Shown: positions 7,703 to 16,022 of the stretch, in pieces
How the letters are laid out: every line of letters starts with the position of its first letter
Position numbering within the stretch: the stretch's first letter is position 1
Assembly (NCBI RefSeq): GCF_001425755.1
Contig: NZ_LMDH01000001.1
Location: 1,954,335-2,018,334 of the forward strand
DNA length: 64,000 nt
Reading direction: 5' to 3'
DNA from: Aeromicrobium sp. Root344
GTDB taxonomy: Bacteria > Actinomycetota > Actinomycetes > Propionibacteriales > Nocardioidaceae
Translations under genes and position numbers: made by a program
The notes under the pieces: model-generated
What the model was told of the DNA's origin: nothing
The model's database searches: none
What the model saw: the letters and a program-made list of their open reading frames with translations, nothing else

Positions 7703-9064
7703 TTGAGCAACACGTACACCGTCGTGAACCCGGCGACGGAGCAAGCGGTCGTCGAGGTCGAGATGGCTGACCTCGCGGCGACCGACGCCGCGATCGCGCG
7801 GGCCGCCGAGGCGTTCCCGGGCTGGCGCGACGTCGCGCCCGGCGAGAAGGCCCGGCTGCTGCGCCGGTTCGCACAGCTCGTCGACGAGCACGTCGAGGAG
7901 CTCGCCGAGCTCGAGGTCCGCAACTCGGGGCACACCTGGGGCAACGCGACCTGGGAGGCCGGCAACGTCCGCGACGTCCTCAACTACTACTCGGCGGCGC
8001 CCGAACGGCTGACCGGGCACCAGATCCCGGTCGCCGGTGGCATCGACGTGACGTTCCACGAGCCACTCGGCGTCGTCGGGATCATCGTTCCGTGGAACTT
8101 CCCGATGCCGATCGCCGGCTGGGGCTTCGCGCCGGCACTGGCGGCGGGCAACACCGTCGTGCTCAAGCCGGCGGAGCTGACGCCACTCACCGCGATCCGG
8201 CTCGGTGAGCTGGGTCTCGAGGCCGGGTTGCCCGAGGGTGTCTTCACGGTGGTCCCGGGCAAGGGCTCGGTCGTCGGCGAACGGTTCGTGACCCACCCGG
8301 CCGTACGCAAGGTGTGCTTCACGGGGTCGACGCAGGTCGGCAAGAAGATCATGGCGGGCTGCGCCGACCAGGTGAAGCGCGTGACGCTGGAGCTCGGCGG
8401 CAAGAGCGCCAACATCGTGTTCGCGGACGCTGACCTCGCCAAGGCCGCCGCGTCGGCGCCGTCGGCGGTGTTCGACAACGCCGGGCAGGACTGCTGCGCG
8501 CGCTCACGGATCCTGGTGGAGCGGTCGGCGTACGACGAGTTCGTCTCGCTGCTGGAACCGGCGGTCAAGGGCATCAAGGTGCTCGACCCGTCAGACCGTA
8601 CGAGCGAGATGGGGCCGCTGATCTCGGCCGGCCAGCAGGCCACGGTCAAGGGCTTCGTCGACGAGGTCGACGTGGCGTTCGCCGGCTCGGCGCCGCAGGG
8701 TGCGGGCTACTGGTTCGCGCCGACCGTCGTGCTGGCGGACGACCCGCAGCAGCGGATCTGGCGCGAAGAGGTGTTCGGCCCGGTCGTCGCGGTGATGCCG
8801 TTCGACGACGAGGCCGAGGCCGTGCAGCTCGCCAACGACACCGAGTTCGGGCTGTCCGGCTCGATCTTCACGCGCGACGTCGGCCGGGCGCTGCGCGTCT
8901 CGCGCGCCGTCGAGTCCGGCGCGCTGAGCGTCAACTCGCACTCCTCGGTGCGCTACTGGACGCCGTTCGGCGGCTTCAAGCAGTCCGGCATCGGCCGCGA
9001 GCTCGGACCCGACGCCCCACACTCCTTCACCGACGTCAAGAACATCTTCATCTCCAACGAATAG
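7703..9064 (+). CDS. NAD(P)-dependent aldehyde dehydrogenase
   Basis: The start is TTG at 7703, with AAGGA at 7692-7696 correctly spaced before it; no ATG fits. The 453-residue protein is a complete ALDH: cofactor-binding PWNFPM, the FTGSTQVGK loop, general base Glu230 in LELGGKS and nucleophile Cys264 in GQDCCARSR. It would oxidise the aldehyde formed from the gamma-glutamylated amine or amino alcohol, as PuuC does in putrescine breakdown. It lies only 9 bp after the ligase gene, so it is in the same operon. The second Cys next to the nucleophile is seen in several ALDH families. Confidence 0.92.
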   Translation: MSNTYTVVNPATEQAVVEVEMADLAATDAAIARAAEAFPGWRDVAPGEKARLLRRFAQLVDEHVEELAELEVRNSGHTWGNATWEAGNVRDVLNYYSAAPERLTGHQIPVAGGIDVTFHEPLGVVGIIVPWNFPMPIAGWGFAPALAAGNTVVLKPAELTPLTAIRLGELGLEAGLPEGVFTVVPGKGSVVGERFVTHPAVRKVCFTGSTQVGKKIMAGCADQVKRVTLELGGKSANIVFADADLAKAAASAPSAVFDNAGQDCCARSRILVERSAYDEFVSLLEPAVKGIKVLDPSDRTSEMGPLISAGQQATVKGFVDEVDVAFAGSAPQGAGYWFAPTVVLADDPQQRIWREEVFGPVVAVMPFDDEAEAVQLANDTEFGLSGSIFTRDVGRALRVSRAVESGALSVNSHSSVRYWTPFGGFKQSGIGRELGPDAPHSFTDVKNIFISNE

Positions 9065-9073
9065 GAACACAGC

Positions 9074-9841
9074 ATGACAGGACGCATCGCAGGCCGGACC
9101 GCCGTCGTGACGGGCGGCTGCTCGGGCATCGGCCTGGCGACCGTACGCCGCTTCGCCGAGGAGGGCGCCAACGTCGTCATCGGCGACGTCGACGACGCCA
9201 AGGGGCCCGGCATCGCGGAGGAGGTCGGCGGGACCTACGTGCACGTCGACGTCACCGACAAGGACCAGGTCGACGCGCTGTTCAAGACCGCCAAGGACAC
9301 CTACGGCTCGGTCGACATCGCGTTCAACAACGCCGGCATCTCGCCGCCGGACGACGACTCGATCCTCGACACCGACCTCGAGGCGTGGAAGCGCGTGCAG
9401 GACGTCAACCTGACGAGCGTCTACCTGTGCTGCAAGGCAGCGCTGCCCTACATGCTCGAGCAGGGCAAGGGCTCGATCATCAACACCGCGTCGTTTGTCG
9501 CCGTGATGGGCGCCGCGACGTCGCAGATCTCCTACTCGGCCTCCAAGGGTGGCGTGCTGTCGATGTCGCGCGAGCTGGGCGTGCAGTTCGCGCGCGAGGG
9601 CGTACGCGTCAATGCCCTGTGCCCCGGCCCGGTCAACACCCCGCTGCTGCGCGAGCTGTTCGCCAGCGACCCCGAGCGCGCCGAGCGCCGTCTGGTACAC
9701 GTGCCGCTGGGCCGGTTCGCCGAGCCCGAGGAGATGGCCAACGCCGTGCTGTTCCTCGCCTCTGACGAGTCGAGCTTCATGACCGCGTCGACGTTCCTCG
9801 TGGACGGCGGCATCTCCGGGGCGTACGTCACTCCGGTGTGA
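9074..9841 (+). CDS. Short-chain dehydrogenase/reductase (SDR)
   Basis: This is a classical SDR of 255 residues with the Rossmann motif TGGCSGIG (13-20), the NNAG motif, catalytic Tyr154 and Lys158 in YSASK, and the PGPVNTPL loop. Asp at the end of strand 2 (GDVDDA) favours NAD+ over NADP+. It sits 9 bp after the aldehyde dehydrogenase. In this context it could oxidise the hydroxyl of a gamma-glutamylated amino alcohol to the aldehyde used by its neighbour. That role is inferred; the SDR family alone does not tell the substrate. Confidence 0.88.
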   Translation: MTGRIAGRTAVVTGGCSGIGLATVRRFAEEGANVVIGDVDDAKGPGIAEEVGGTYVHVDVTDKDQVDALFKTAKDTYGSVDIAFNNAGISPPDDDSILDTDLEAWKRVQDVNLTSVYLCCKAALPYMLEQGKGSIINTASFVAVMGAATSQISYSASKGGVLSMSRELGVQFAREGVRVNALCPGPVNTPLLRELFASDPERAERRLVHVPLGRFAEPEEMANAVLFLASDESSFMTASTFLVDGGISGAYVTPV

Positions 9842-9843
9842 GC

Positions 9844-10557
9844 ATGCGGCCGCTGATCGGAGTCACGACCTACCGCGAGCAGTCGCGGTGGGGCATCTGG
9901 CACGAGCAGGCGGACGTGCTGCACGCCGTCTACTCGCGGTCGATCGAGGCCGCAGGGGGAGTCGCGGTGCTGCTGCCGCCGGGTGACCCCGAGGGGGCTG
10001 CGTCGGTGGCGGCGCGCATCGACGGGCTGATCATCGCGGGTGGTGCGGACGTCGAGCCGTCCCGCTACGACGCGGAACCCCACGAGCGTACGGTCGGCTG
10101 GCGCGAGGACCGCGACGACTGGGAGCTCGCGATGCTCGACGCCGCGGCGGTCGCGGGCCTGCCGGTGCTCGGCATCTGCCGCGGCATGCAGGTCATGGCC
10201 GTCCATGCCGGCGGAACGCTCGACCAGCACGTGCCGGAGACCGCCGGCCACGAGGAGCACTCGCCTGGAGGCGACGAGTTCGGCGTGATCGACGTCGACG
10301 TCGTGCCGGGTACGTTGCTGGGTCGCGCGGTGGGCGACAAGGGGTCGGTGCACTGCCACCACCACCAGGCCGTGCGCGAGCACCCCGGCTTCGTCGCCTC
10401 GGCGCATGCGGCCGACGGCGTGCTCGAGGCGATGGAGGACCCGTCGCGGCCGTTCTGGCTCGCCGTGCAGTGGCACCCCGAGCGCCTCGAGGACGCCGGG
10501 CTGTTCCGGGCCTTGGTGGACGCCGCTAGGCGTCCTGCGTCGCCTGCGCCTTCTTGA
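9844..10557 (+). CDS. PuuD-like gamma-glutamyl amide hydrolase (class I glutamine amidotransferase, C26)
   Basis: The 237-residue protein carries the class I glutamine amidotransferase triad: Cys112 in GICRGMQ, His211 and Glu213 in QWHPE. The early stretch ADVLHAVYSRSIEAAGG and the DGLIIAGGADVEP loop are typical of peptidase family C26 PuuD proteins. These cleave gamma-glutamyl-GABA or related amides to release glutamate and the deglutamylated acid. This would be the last step of the pathway. A GTG at 9838 overlapping the SDR stop is an alternative start. The 3' end overlaps the convergent SDR gene by 32 bp. Confidence 0.9.
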   Translation: MRPLIGVTTYREQSRWGIWHEQADVLHAVYSRSIEAAGGVAVLLPPGDPEGAASVAARIDGLIIAGGADVEPSRYDAEPHERTVGWREDRDDWELAMLDAAAVAGLPVLGICRGMQVMAVHAGGTLDQHVPETAGHEEHSPGGDEFGVIDVDVVPGTLLGRAVGDKGSVHCHHHQAVREHPGFVASAHAADGVLEAMEDPSRPFWLAVQWHPERLEDAGLFRALVDAARRPASPAPS

Positions 10558-11392
10558 GGATCGCGGAGAACCGGCGGTTGAGCTGGCGCATGATCGTGTT
10601 GTAGATCCACGGCGCGTACCTCTGGGCGTACCAGCCGGCGCGGATGTCGGTGGACGTGAAGACGAGGTACTTGCCCTTCTCCACCCCGCGGATCATCGAG
10701 GCGGCGGCGCTCTCGGGGCTGACCGCGTGCTTCTGGAAACGGCCGATGTTCTTCCGGATGACCGGGTTGTCGCGATCGATGCCGACGATGTTGACCGTCC
10801 TGACGAGAGGCGTGTCGACGGCGCCGGGGCAGACGAGGGTGACGTTGATGCCGTACTGCTCGAGGTCGAACCGCAGCACCTCGCTGACCCCGCGGAGGCC
10901 GAACTTCGCGGCGCTGTAGGGCGCGTGGACCGGCAGTCCGAAGAGGCCGGCGGCGGACGAGACGTTGACGACGTGGCCGCCGTTGCCGGCCTCGATCATG
11001 GCCGGCACGAAGGCCGACATGACGTGGATCGGTCCCATCAGGTCGATCTCGACGCAGTCGCGCCAGTGCAGCGTGTCGAGGTCCTGGATGCGGCCCCACG
11101 TCGAGATGCCGGCGACGTTCATGACGATGTCGACTGCCCCAGCCGCACTGAGCGACCGGTGCGCGAATGCGGCGACGGCGTCCGCGTCGGCGATGTCGAA
11201 CGGCTCGTGGTGCACGACCGTTCCGCCGCCGTTCGTGACCATGGCGGCCGTCTCGTCGAGGCCCTCGGCGTTCACGTCGGTGAGGAGCAGGCGCGCGCCC
11301 TTGTCGGCAGCCTTGAGGGCGGCGGCGCGGCCGATGCCGCTGCCGGCACCGGTGATGACGACGGTCTTGCCGTCGAAGGACGTCCTGGGCAT
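10526..11392 (-). CDS. SDR-family oxidoreductase
   Basis: The true start is the ATG at 11392 (GGGAGAGG lies 5 nt upstream), giving 288 residues. The protein has TGAGSGIG at the N-terminus, NVAGIS, catalytic YSAAK and PGAVDTPL. The long C-terminal extension with RYAPWIYNTIMRQLNRRF is typical of membrane-associated SDRs seen often in mycobacteria and Nocardioidaceae. It is transcribed opposite to the amine cluster and its 3' end overlaps the PuuD-like gene tail to tail. The substrate is not evident; lipid or steroid alcohols are common in this subgroup. Confidence 0.85.
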   Translation of the reverse strand: MPRTSFDGKTVVITGAGSGIGRAAALKAADKGARLLLTDVNAEGLDETAAMVTNGGGTVVHHEPFDIADADAVAAFAHRSLSAAGAVDIVMNVAGISTWGRIQDLDTLHWRDCVEIDLMGPIHVMSAFVPAMIEAGNGGHVVNVSSAAGLFGLPVHAPYSAAKFGLRGVSEVLRFDLEQYGINVTLVCPGAVDTPLVRTVNIVGIDRDNPVIRKNIGRFQKHAVSPESAAASMIRGVEKGKYLVFTSTDIRAGWYAQRYAPWIYNTIMRQLNRRFSAILKKAQATQDA

Positions 11393-11480
11393 CGCAACCT
11401 CTCCCGGATTAAGTGGGACGATCGTACCGCTTTCGTGTCGCGAAGTCCCGTTGTCCGCCCCGGCACCTACCGTGATCCAC

Positions 11481-12323
11481 ATGAGAGCCAACAAGTACGC
11501 CGGACGGTGTGCCGAGTGCGACGTGACCGTGGAGATCGCGGCCGGACAGCTCATCGGCCTGCCCGGCGACTGGCGCACGATCTGCGTGGCGTGCTCGCCG
11601 GCCCCGCCTCCGCGGGGCGAGCACCCGGGCTGGCACCTCACGCCGCTGGCGTCGCTCGACTTCGAGACGACCGGCGTCGATCCGCTGACCGACCGGGTGC
11701 TGAGCTACGCCCTGCTCGACGATCGCGGTCACGACTTCTCCGGCCTCATCAACCCGGGCGTGCCCATCCCCCCGGAGTCCGCCGCGGTCCATGGACTCAC
11801 CGCCGAGGCACTTGCCGGCGCGCCGGCCCCCGTGGACGCGCTGGCCGAGGTGATCGCCTGGGTGCAGGACCTGATCGAGCGTGGCGTGGGACTCGTCGTG
11901 TTCAATGCCGCCTACGACCTCACGATGCTGCGGGCCGAGGCGGCGCGCTGGGGCCTGGCGCAGCCCGACTGGGAGCGGCTGTTCGTCGTCGATCCCTACG
12001 TCATCGACTGGGGCATCGAGCGCGGCGGTCTCGGCCCGCGCCGCCTCACTGACGTGGCTGCCTATTACGGCGTCGCGCTCGACAATGCTCACGACGCGAC
12101 CGCAGACGCGCGAGCCGCTCGTGAGATCGCCTATGAGATCGGCCGCCGTCATCCGACGGTCGCGGCCGGCGACCTCGAGAGCCTGATGCTCCGGCAGGTC
12201 ATCTGGTTCGCCGGTCGGGCCGAGGACTGGAACCACTACGCTCGCCGGGTCGGTCGGGCCCTCGACGATCCCGCCGGCTGGCCCCTGTCAGCGCCGGACC
12301 TCAGCAACGTGCGCATCGCCTGA
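11481..12323 (+). CDS. 3'-5' exonuclease domain protein with N-terminal zinc-ribbon-like motif
   Basis: The ATG at 11481 gives 280 residues. The first 40 contain C10-x2-C13 and C35-x2-C38, which look like a small zinc ribbon. The rest is a DnaQ/RNase T-like DEDDh exonuclease: DFETTG (Asp60, Glu62), a VFNAAYD motif II and HDATADA motif III. Such proteins act as proofreading-like or RNA/DNA-trimming nucleases. The start codon has no clear ribosome-binding site. Upstream it is divergent from the SDR with an 88-bp gap. The extra zinc motif on a stand-alone exonuclease is uncommon. Confidence 0.85.
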   Translation: MRANKYAGRCAECDVTVEIAAGQLIGLPGDWRTICVACSPAPPPRGEHPGWHLTPLASLDFETTGVDPLTDRVLSYALLDDRGHDFSGLINPGVPIPPESAAVHGLTAEALAGAPAPVDALAEVIAWVQDLIERGVGLVVFNAAYDLTMLRAEAARWGLAQPDWERLFVVDPYVIDWGIERGGLGPRRLTDVAAYYGVALDNAHDATADARAAREIAYEIGRRHPTVAAGDLESLMLRQVIWFAGRAEDWNHYARRVGRALDDPAGWPLSAPDLSNVRIA

Positions 12324-12359
12324 CGCGTACGTGCGGCATCGTTGGGTACATCCCCGCAC

Positions 12360-12590
12360 ATGACTGAGACAGACACGCCAGACAACCCCGATCTCGAGGC
12401 CGTCCAGCTGGTCGTCGACCGCGTCTCCTCATGGCAGGACGGCGCGACCGAAGGCACGGTCGCCGAAGAGCTTCGCAAGGGATTCGACGAGGTGGGCGTC
12501 GAGGTCGAGCCCGACGAGGTCGAGAAGCTCGCCGACGCGATCCAGAACGAGCACGGCGACGTCGACGCCGGAGAAGTCCTCGGCTGGTAG
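12360..12590 (+). CDS. Small acidic hypothetical protein
   Basis: A 76-residue protein very rich in Asp and Glu, with alternating helices and no Cys. I chose the ATG at 12360; a TTG 18 bp upstream is possible. It lies 36 bp after the exonuclease gene on the same strand. I do not recognise a family. Its codon bias matches that of the neighbouring genes, which supports a real gene. Confidence 0.65.
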   Translation: MTETDTPDNPDLEAVQLVVDRVSSWQDGATEGTVAEELRKGFDEVGVEVEPDEVEKLADAIQNEHGDVDAGEVLGW

Positions 12591-12738
12591 CTGAGTCGGC
12601 TCGAAACCCGCAGTCACCGCTGGGTCCTGCTGGCTGGCGGTGGGTCAGTCGCCCTTCGGGCACGGTGACGGGCGACCAGGTCACCGCCGACGCGTCCGTG
12701 TCGCTCCGTCGGCAAGGCGCCGACCCTAGACTTCGGGC

Positions 12739-14382
12739 GTGACCTTGAGGAGCAGGCTCGCTCGCGTCGTCCGGCGTCGTCGTCTGACGCGCGCCCTCGC
12801 GAACCTCGACGCCCTAGCGGACGCCCTCGCCGCCACTCAGGGCTCCATCGTCGTCTACCTCGACGAACCCGATCCCGAGCTCGTCGAGCGCCTCATCGAC
12901 AGACTCGGCGTCGAGGTCCGCACGATCCAGGTCGACGGCTCGATCGACGCCGCCCTCACCGCGCTCCGCTCCATGCCCCGCCCCGCGGCGATCCTCGACG
13001 CGACGCTCTCCGGCAACCGGGGCAACCTGCTCCGCCAGACGGTCTTCGCCCTGCCCGCCGGAGCCGCCTACGTGGCTGCCGGAGTCACCCCGGCGTGGAC
13101 CGCAGACGTACGCAGCTCGGCAGAGCCACGCGACGGCGAGGGCCAGGCCGCCGGCCGCCGGCGCCAGGAGCTCGCCGATTCGATCGACGTCCACGACGCC
13201 ACACGAGGCCTCGGCGTCGTACGCAAGCGCGGCACCCACCACATCACCCTCCGCCACGACGCCGTCGAGGACGCGCTCAGCGACCAGTTCGGCGCCGACT
13301 GGGGCGAGGTCATCGCGCACCGCGAGGCGTACGAGTACGAGTCGCGCGCGACGCTCCACATGCACGGCGAGCCGCCGTCCCGCGAGAAGCCGTCGAGGAT
13401 CTCCGTGCCCGCGCTGTCGCTGCGCCGTTATGACGACGCCGTCTGCCACCTCCGCGAAGTCGCCACCAAGGGCAATCTCGTGCTGCCCGACACGTTCCGC
13501 CACTGGCAGGGCGGCCGCCTGTTCCACAAGCGCATCATCCCGGCGACGGCGTGGTTCGGCCGGCTCGAGGACCGGATGCAGCAGGCGAACGTACGCCATG
13601 AGGCCGGCGAGTTCTTCTCGTTCGACTCGGCGTTCCCGACGCACTACGGACATCTGACGACCGAGACCCTCTCGAAGCACTGGGGCTGGCGGATCGCCCG
13701 CGAGCGCAACCCCGGTCTCCGGGTCGTCATGACGCACCAGCCCGGCAAGCCGTCCCTCCCGGTGTGGAAGGCCGACATCCTCGGCGCCCTCGGCGTCCCC
13801 CTCGACGACATCCTCTGGGTGACGCAGGACGAGGCCGTCGAGGTCGACTCCCTGGTGGCCGCGATGCCGCAGCTCGAGAACCCGCACTATGCCGACCGCG
13901 ACCTCGGCGACACGTGGGAGGCGCTGTACGCGGGCCTCGACGCGGATCCAGCGCCGCAGGACCGGGCAGCGAAGATCTTCCTGTCCCGGCGCACCCGCAC
14001 CCAGCGCTGGTGCACCAACACGCCTGAGGTCGAGGCGTTCATGGTCGAGCAGGGCTACACCGTGATCTATCCGGAGGACTTCTCGTACGCCGAGCAGGCC
14101 CATGTCTTCCGGGCCGCGAAGGTCATCGCGGGGTTCGCCGGCAGCGCCCTGTTCAACATGATGCTCAACCCCGAGGCGCGGATCGTCGTGCTCTCCAGCC
14201 GCGGCTACGTCGCCGCCAACGAGTACCTCTTCGCCTCGGCGGCGGGCCACGAGATCCACTACTTCTGGGCTCCGCCGCTCGTCGACCAACCGGAAGGCGG
14301 CTTCACCGTGGATGCCTACCGCTCCGACTTCACCTTCAACCTCGACGAGCACCGTGCCGAGCTCGTCAAGGCTCTCGCCTAG
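12739..14382 (+). CDS. Glycosyltransferase family 61 (DUF563) protein
   Basis: The 547-residue protein has a GTG start. The C-terminal half carries the GT61/DUF563 hallmarks: HYGHLTTETLSKHW (about 301-314), IFLSRR and AGFAGSALFNMMLNP (near 473-487), where the family has its conserved acceptor/donor residues. The N-terminal 170 residues are variable and Arg-rich with no predicted signal. GT61 enzymes transfer sugars in capsule or cell-surface glycans. No other polysaccharide gene lies next to it, so the glycan cannot be named. The preceding 148 bp (12591-12738) contain nothing I can assign. Confidence 0.82.
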   Translation: MTLRSRLARVVRRRRLTRALANLDALADALAATQGSIVVYLDEPDPELVERLIDRLGVEVRTIQVDGSIDAALTALRSMPRPAAILDATLSGNRGNLLRQTVFALPAGAAYVAAGVTPAWTADVRSSAEPRDGEGQAAGRRRQELADSIDVHDATRGLGVVRKRGTHHITLRHDAVEDALSDQFGADWGEVIAHREAYEYESRATLHMHGEPPSREKPSRISVPALSLRRYDDAVCHLREVATKGNLVLPDTFRHWQGGRLFHKRIIPATAWFGRLEDRMQQANVRHEAGEFFSFDSAFPTHYGHLTTETLSKHWGWRIARERNPGLRVVMTHQPGKPSLPVWKADILGALGVPLDDILWVTQDEAVEVDSLVAAMPQLENPHYADRDLGDTWEALYAGLDADPAPQDRAAKIFLSRRTRTQRWCTNTPEVEAFMVEQGYTVIYPEDFSYAEQAHVFRAAKVIAGFAGSALFNMMLNPEARIVVLSSRGYVAANEYLFASAAGHEIHYFWAPPLVDQPEGGFTVDAYRSDFTFNLDEHRAELVKALA

Positions 14383-14383
14383 G

Positions 14384-15220
14384 TCAGCCGACTCGCGCCA
14401 GGATCGCCTCGGCCAGCGCCTCGGGATCCTGCTCCGGGATCCAGTGGCTCGTGCCGGTGAGCTCGACGAACCGGAAGTCGGCGTCGACGAACTCCCCGCA
14501 GCGCTCCGCGCCCGCGCGGCCGATTGCCTGGTCCTGGTCGCTCCACACGTACGTCGTGGGCACCGTCACCGCCGGCAATGAGCCGAGGTCGGCCCGCATC
14601 GCGCGGTACCAGTTGAGCGCCGCCGTCAGGGCATCTGGCTCCGAGAGCAGCACGACATAGCTGTCGACCTGCGCGGGCCGGACATGACCGGCGTACATCG
14701 CCCGCAACCGCTGCGCGTCGTCCTCGAGCAGCACGTGCTCGGCCTTGCCGGGCTGCCGCAGCAGCCCGATGTACGAAGCGCGTTGCTGCTGGTCGGGGTC
14801 GCCCTGCAGCGCTGCCCCGTACGCCGCGAGGTGCGGCACCGAGACCGCGGTCAGCGTGCGGAGCCGATCGCGGTGCCGCACGGCCGTGACCCATGCGACC
14901 GCGGCACCCCAGTCATGCCCGACGAGGTGGAACGTGCCGATCCCGAGCGCATCGGCGATCCCGATGACGTCGTCCGCGAGCAGGTCCGTCGTGTACGAAT
15001 CGACACCCGGCGGGCGAGCCCCGGGGGAGTATCCGCGCTGGTCGGGAGCGATGACCCGCAAGCCCGCGCCCGCGAGCAGCGGGGCGACCCCGGACCACGA
15101 CAGCGAGCTCTCCGGGAACCCGTGCAGCAGGATCACGGGTTCGCCGTCCTCGGGACCCGTCATGCGTACGTCGAAGGTCAGGTCGCCGACCGTCACGGGT
15201 GTGGTCTCGTCGTACGTCAT
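14384..15220 (-). CDS. Alpha/beta hydrolase, epoxide-hydrolase-like
   Basis: The 278-residue protein has the oxyanion-hole motif HGFPES, the nucleophile elbow GHDWGA with Asp103, and a C-terminal catalytic His259 in TSHWIPEQ. An Asp nucleophile with HGFPES is typical of epoxide hydrolases and haloalkane dehalogenases rather than esterases. It ends one base from the stop of the convergent glycosyltransferase. Its start lies 12 bp after the acyltransferase gene on the same strand, so the two may share a transcript. The substrate is not known. Confidence 0.88.
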   Translation of the reverse strand: MTYDETTPVTVGDLTFDVRMTGPEDGEPVILLHGFPESSLSWSGVAPLLAGAGLRVIAPDQRGYSPGARPPGVDSYTTDLLADDVIGIADALGIGTFHLVGHDWGAAVAWVTAVRHRDRLRTLTAVSVPHLAAYGAALQGDPDQQQRASYIGLLRQPGKAEHVLLEDDAQRLRAMYAGHVRPAQVDSYVVLLSEPDALTAALNWYRAMRADLGSLPAVTVPTTYVWSDQDQAIGRAGAERCGEFVDADFRFVELTGTSHWIPEQDPEALAEAILARVG

Positions 15221-15232
15221 GGGGCTCCTCGG

Positions 15233-15994
15233 TCAGTCGAACGTGTCGCCGATGCGGGCGACCGCCTCGCGGTCGAGCACCGCCGCCGTCTCGGGGTCGG
15301 GTGCGCTGCCACCGCGATCGTAGGGGACCCACCAGCGGTCCTCGTCGTTGCGCGGCATCGCCGGGTAGGTGTCGATCGCCTCGGCGAGCAGCGCGTCCAT
15401 CGCGACGTGGAGCCGCAGAGAGAGCTCGTCGACCGACTCGCCGTCGGCCGGCCGCAGCGGCTCGCCGACCATGATCGTGACGGGCATGCGGCGGCGCAAG
15501 GAGCGGTGCCCGTCGACGGTGTAGATGCGGTGCCCGCCCCACACGATGACCGGGATCAACGGCACCTGCCGGTTGACCGCGAGCCCGGCGGCGCCGCGCT
15601 TGAAGGGCTTGAGCAACCACGACCGGCTGATCGTCGCCTCAGGGAACACGCCGACCAGCTGGCCGTCGTCGAGCAGCCGCAGCGCCTGCCGATAGGCCCG
15701 GGCCCCGGACTTCCGGTCGACCGGGATGTGGTGCATCGACCGCATGAGCCGGCCGACGACCGGCAGCTCGAACACCGATCGCTTGGCCATGAACCGGATG
15801 CGACGCTTGCGCGGACGGGCGGCGTACCCGATGAACGTGAAGTCGAGGAAGCCGATGTGGTTGCCGGCCACCACCCCGGCGCCGCTGCTCGGGAGGTGCT
15901 CGACTCCGCGGACGTCGAACCGGTAGCCCATCAACCGGAACAGCGTGCCGAAGATCCGGACCACCACCCGGTAGGTGAGGTCGGATCCAGGCAC
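15233..15994 (-). CDS. PlsC-type lysophospholipid acyltransferase
   Basis: The 253-residue protein has the acyltransferase motifs NHIGFLD (His46-x4-Asp51), a basic acceptor region and FPEATIS. An N-terminal amphipathic or hydrophobic stretch (VVVRIFGTLFRLMGY) suits membrane attachment. The family acylates lysophosphatidic acid or related lysolipids during phospholipid or triacylglycerol formation. It precedes the hydrolase gene in the same direction. Several paralogues are normal in actinobacteria, so I assign no gene symbol. Confidence 0.88.
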   Translation of the reverse strand: MPGSDLTYRVVVRIFGTLFRLMGYRFDVRGVEHLPSSGAGVVAGNHIGFLDFTFIGYAARPRKRRIRFMAKRSVFELPVVGRLMRSMHHIPVDRKSGARAYRQALRLLDDGQLVGVFPEATISRSWLLKPFKRGAAGLAVNRQVPLIPVIVWGGHRIYTVDGHRSLRRRMPVTIMVGEPLRPADGESVDELSLRLHVAMDALLAEAIDTYPAMPRNDEDRWWVPYDRGGSAPDPETAAVLDREAVARIGDTFD

Positions 15995-16022
15995 GCTGCT
16001 CAGGCTACGCCGTGCGGCGGAC

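Noticed and set aside
6296..8296. 666-residue open frame antisense to the ligase and ALDH genes
   Set aside because: It is a high-GC shadow: low-complexity, Arg/Asp/Val-rich, no domains, fully inside two well-supported genes.
12591..12738. Small gene or RNA between the acidic protein and the GT61 gene
   Set aside because: No frame with a start, ribosome-binding site and gene-like composition; no stable structure recognised.
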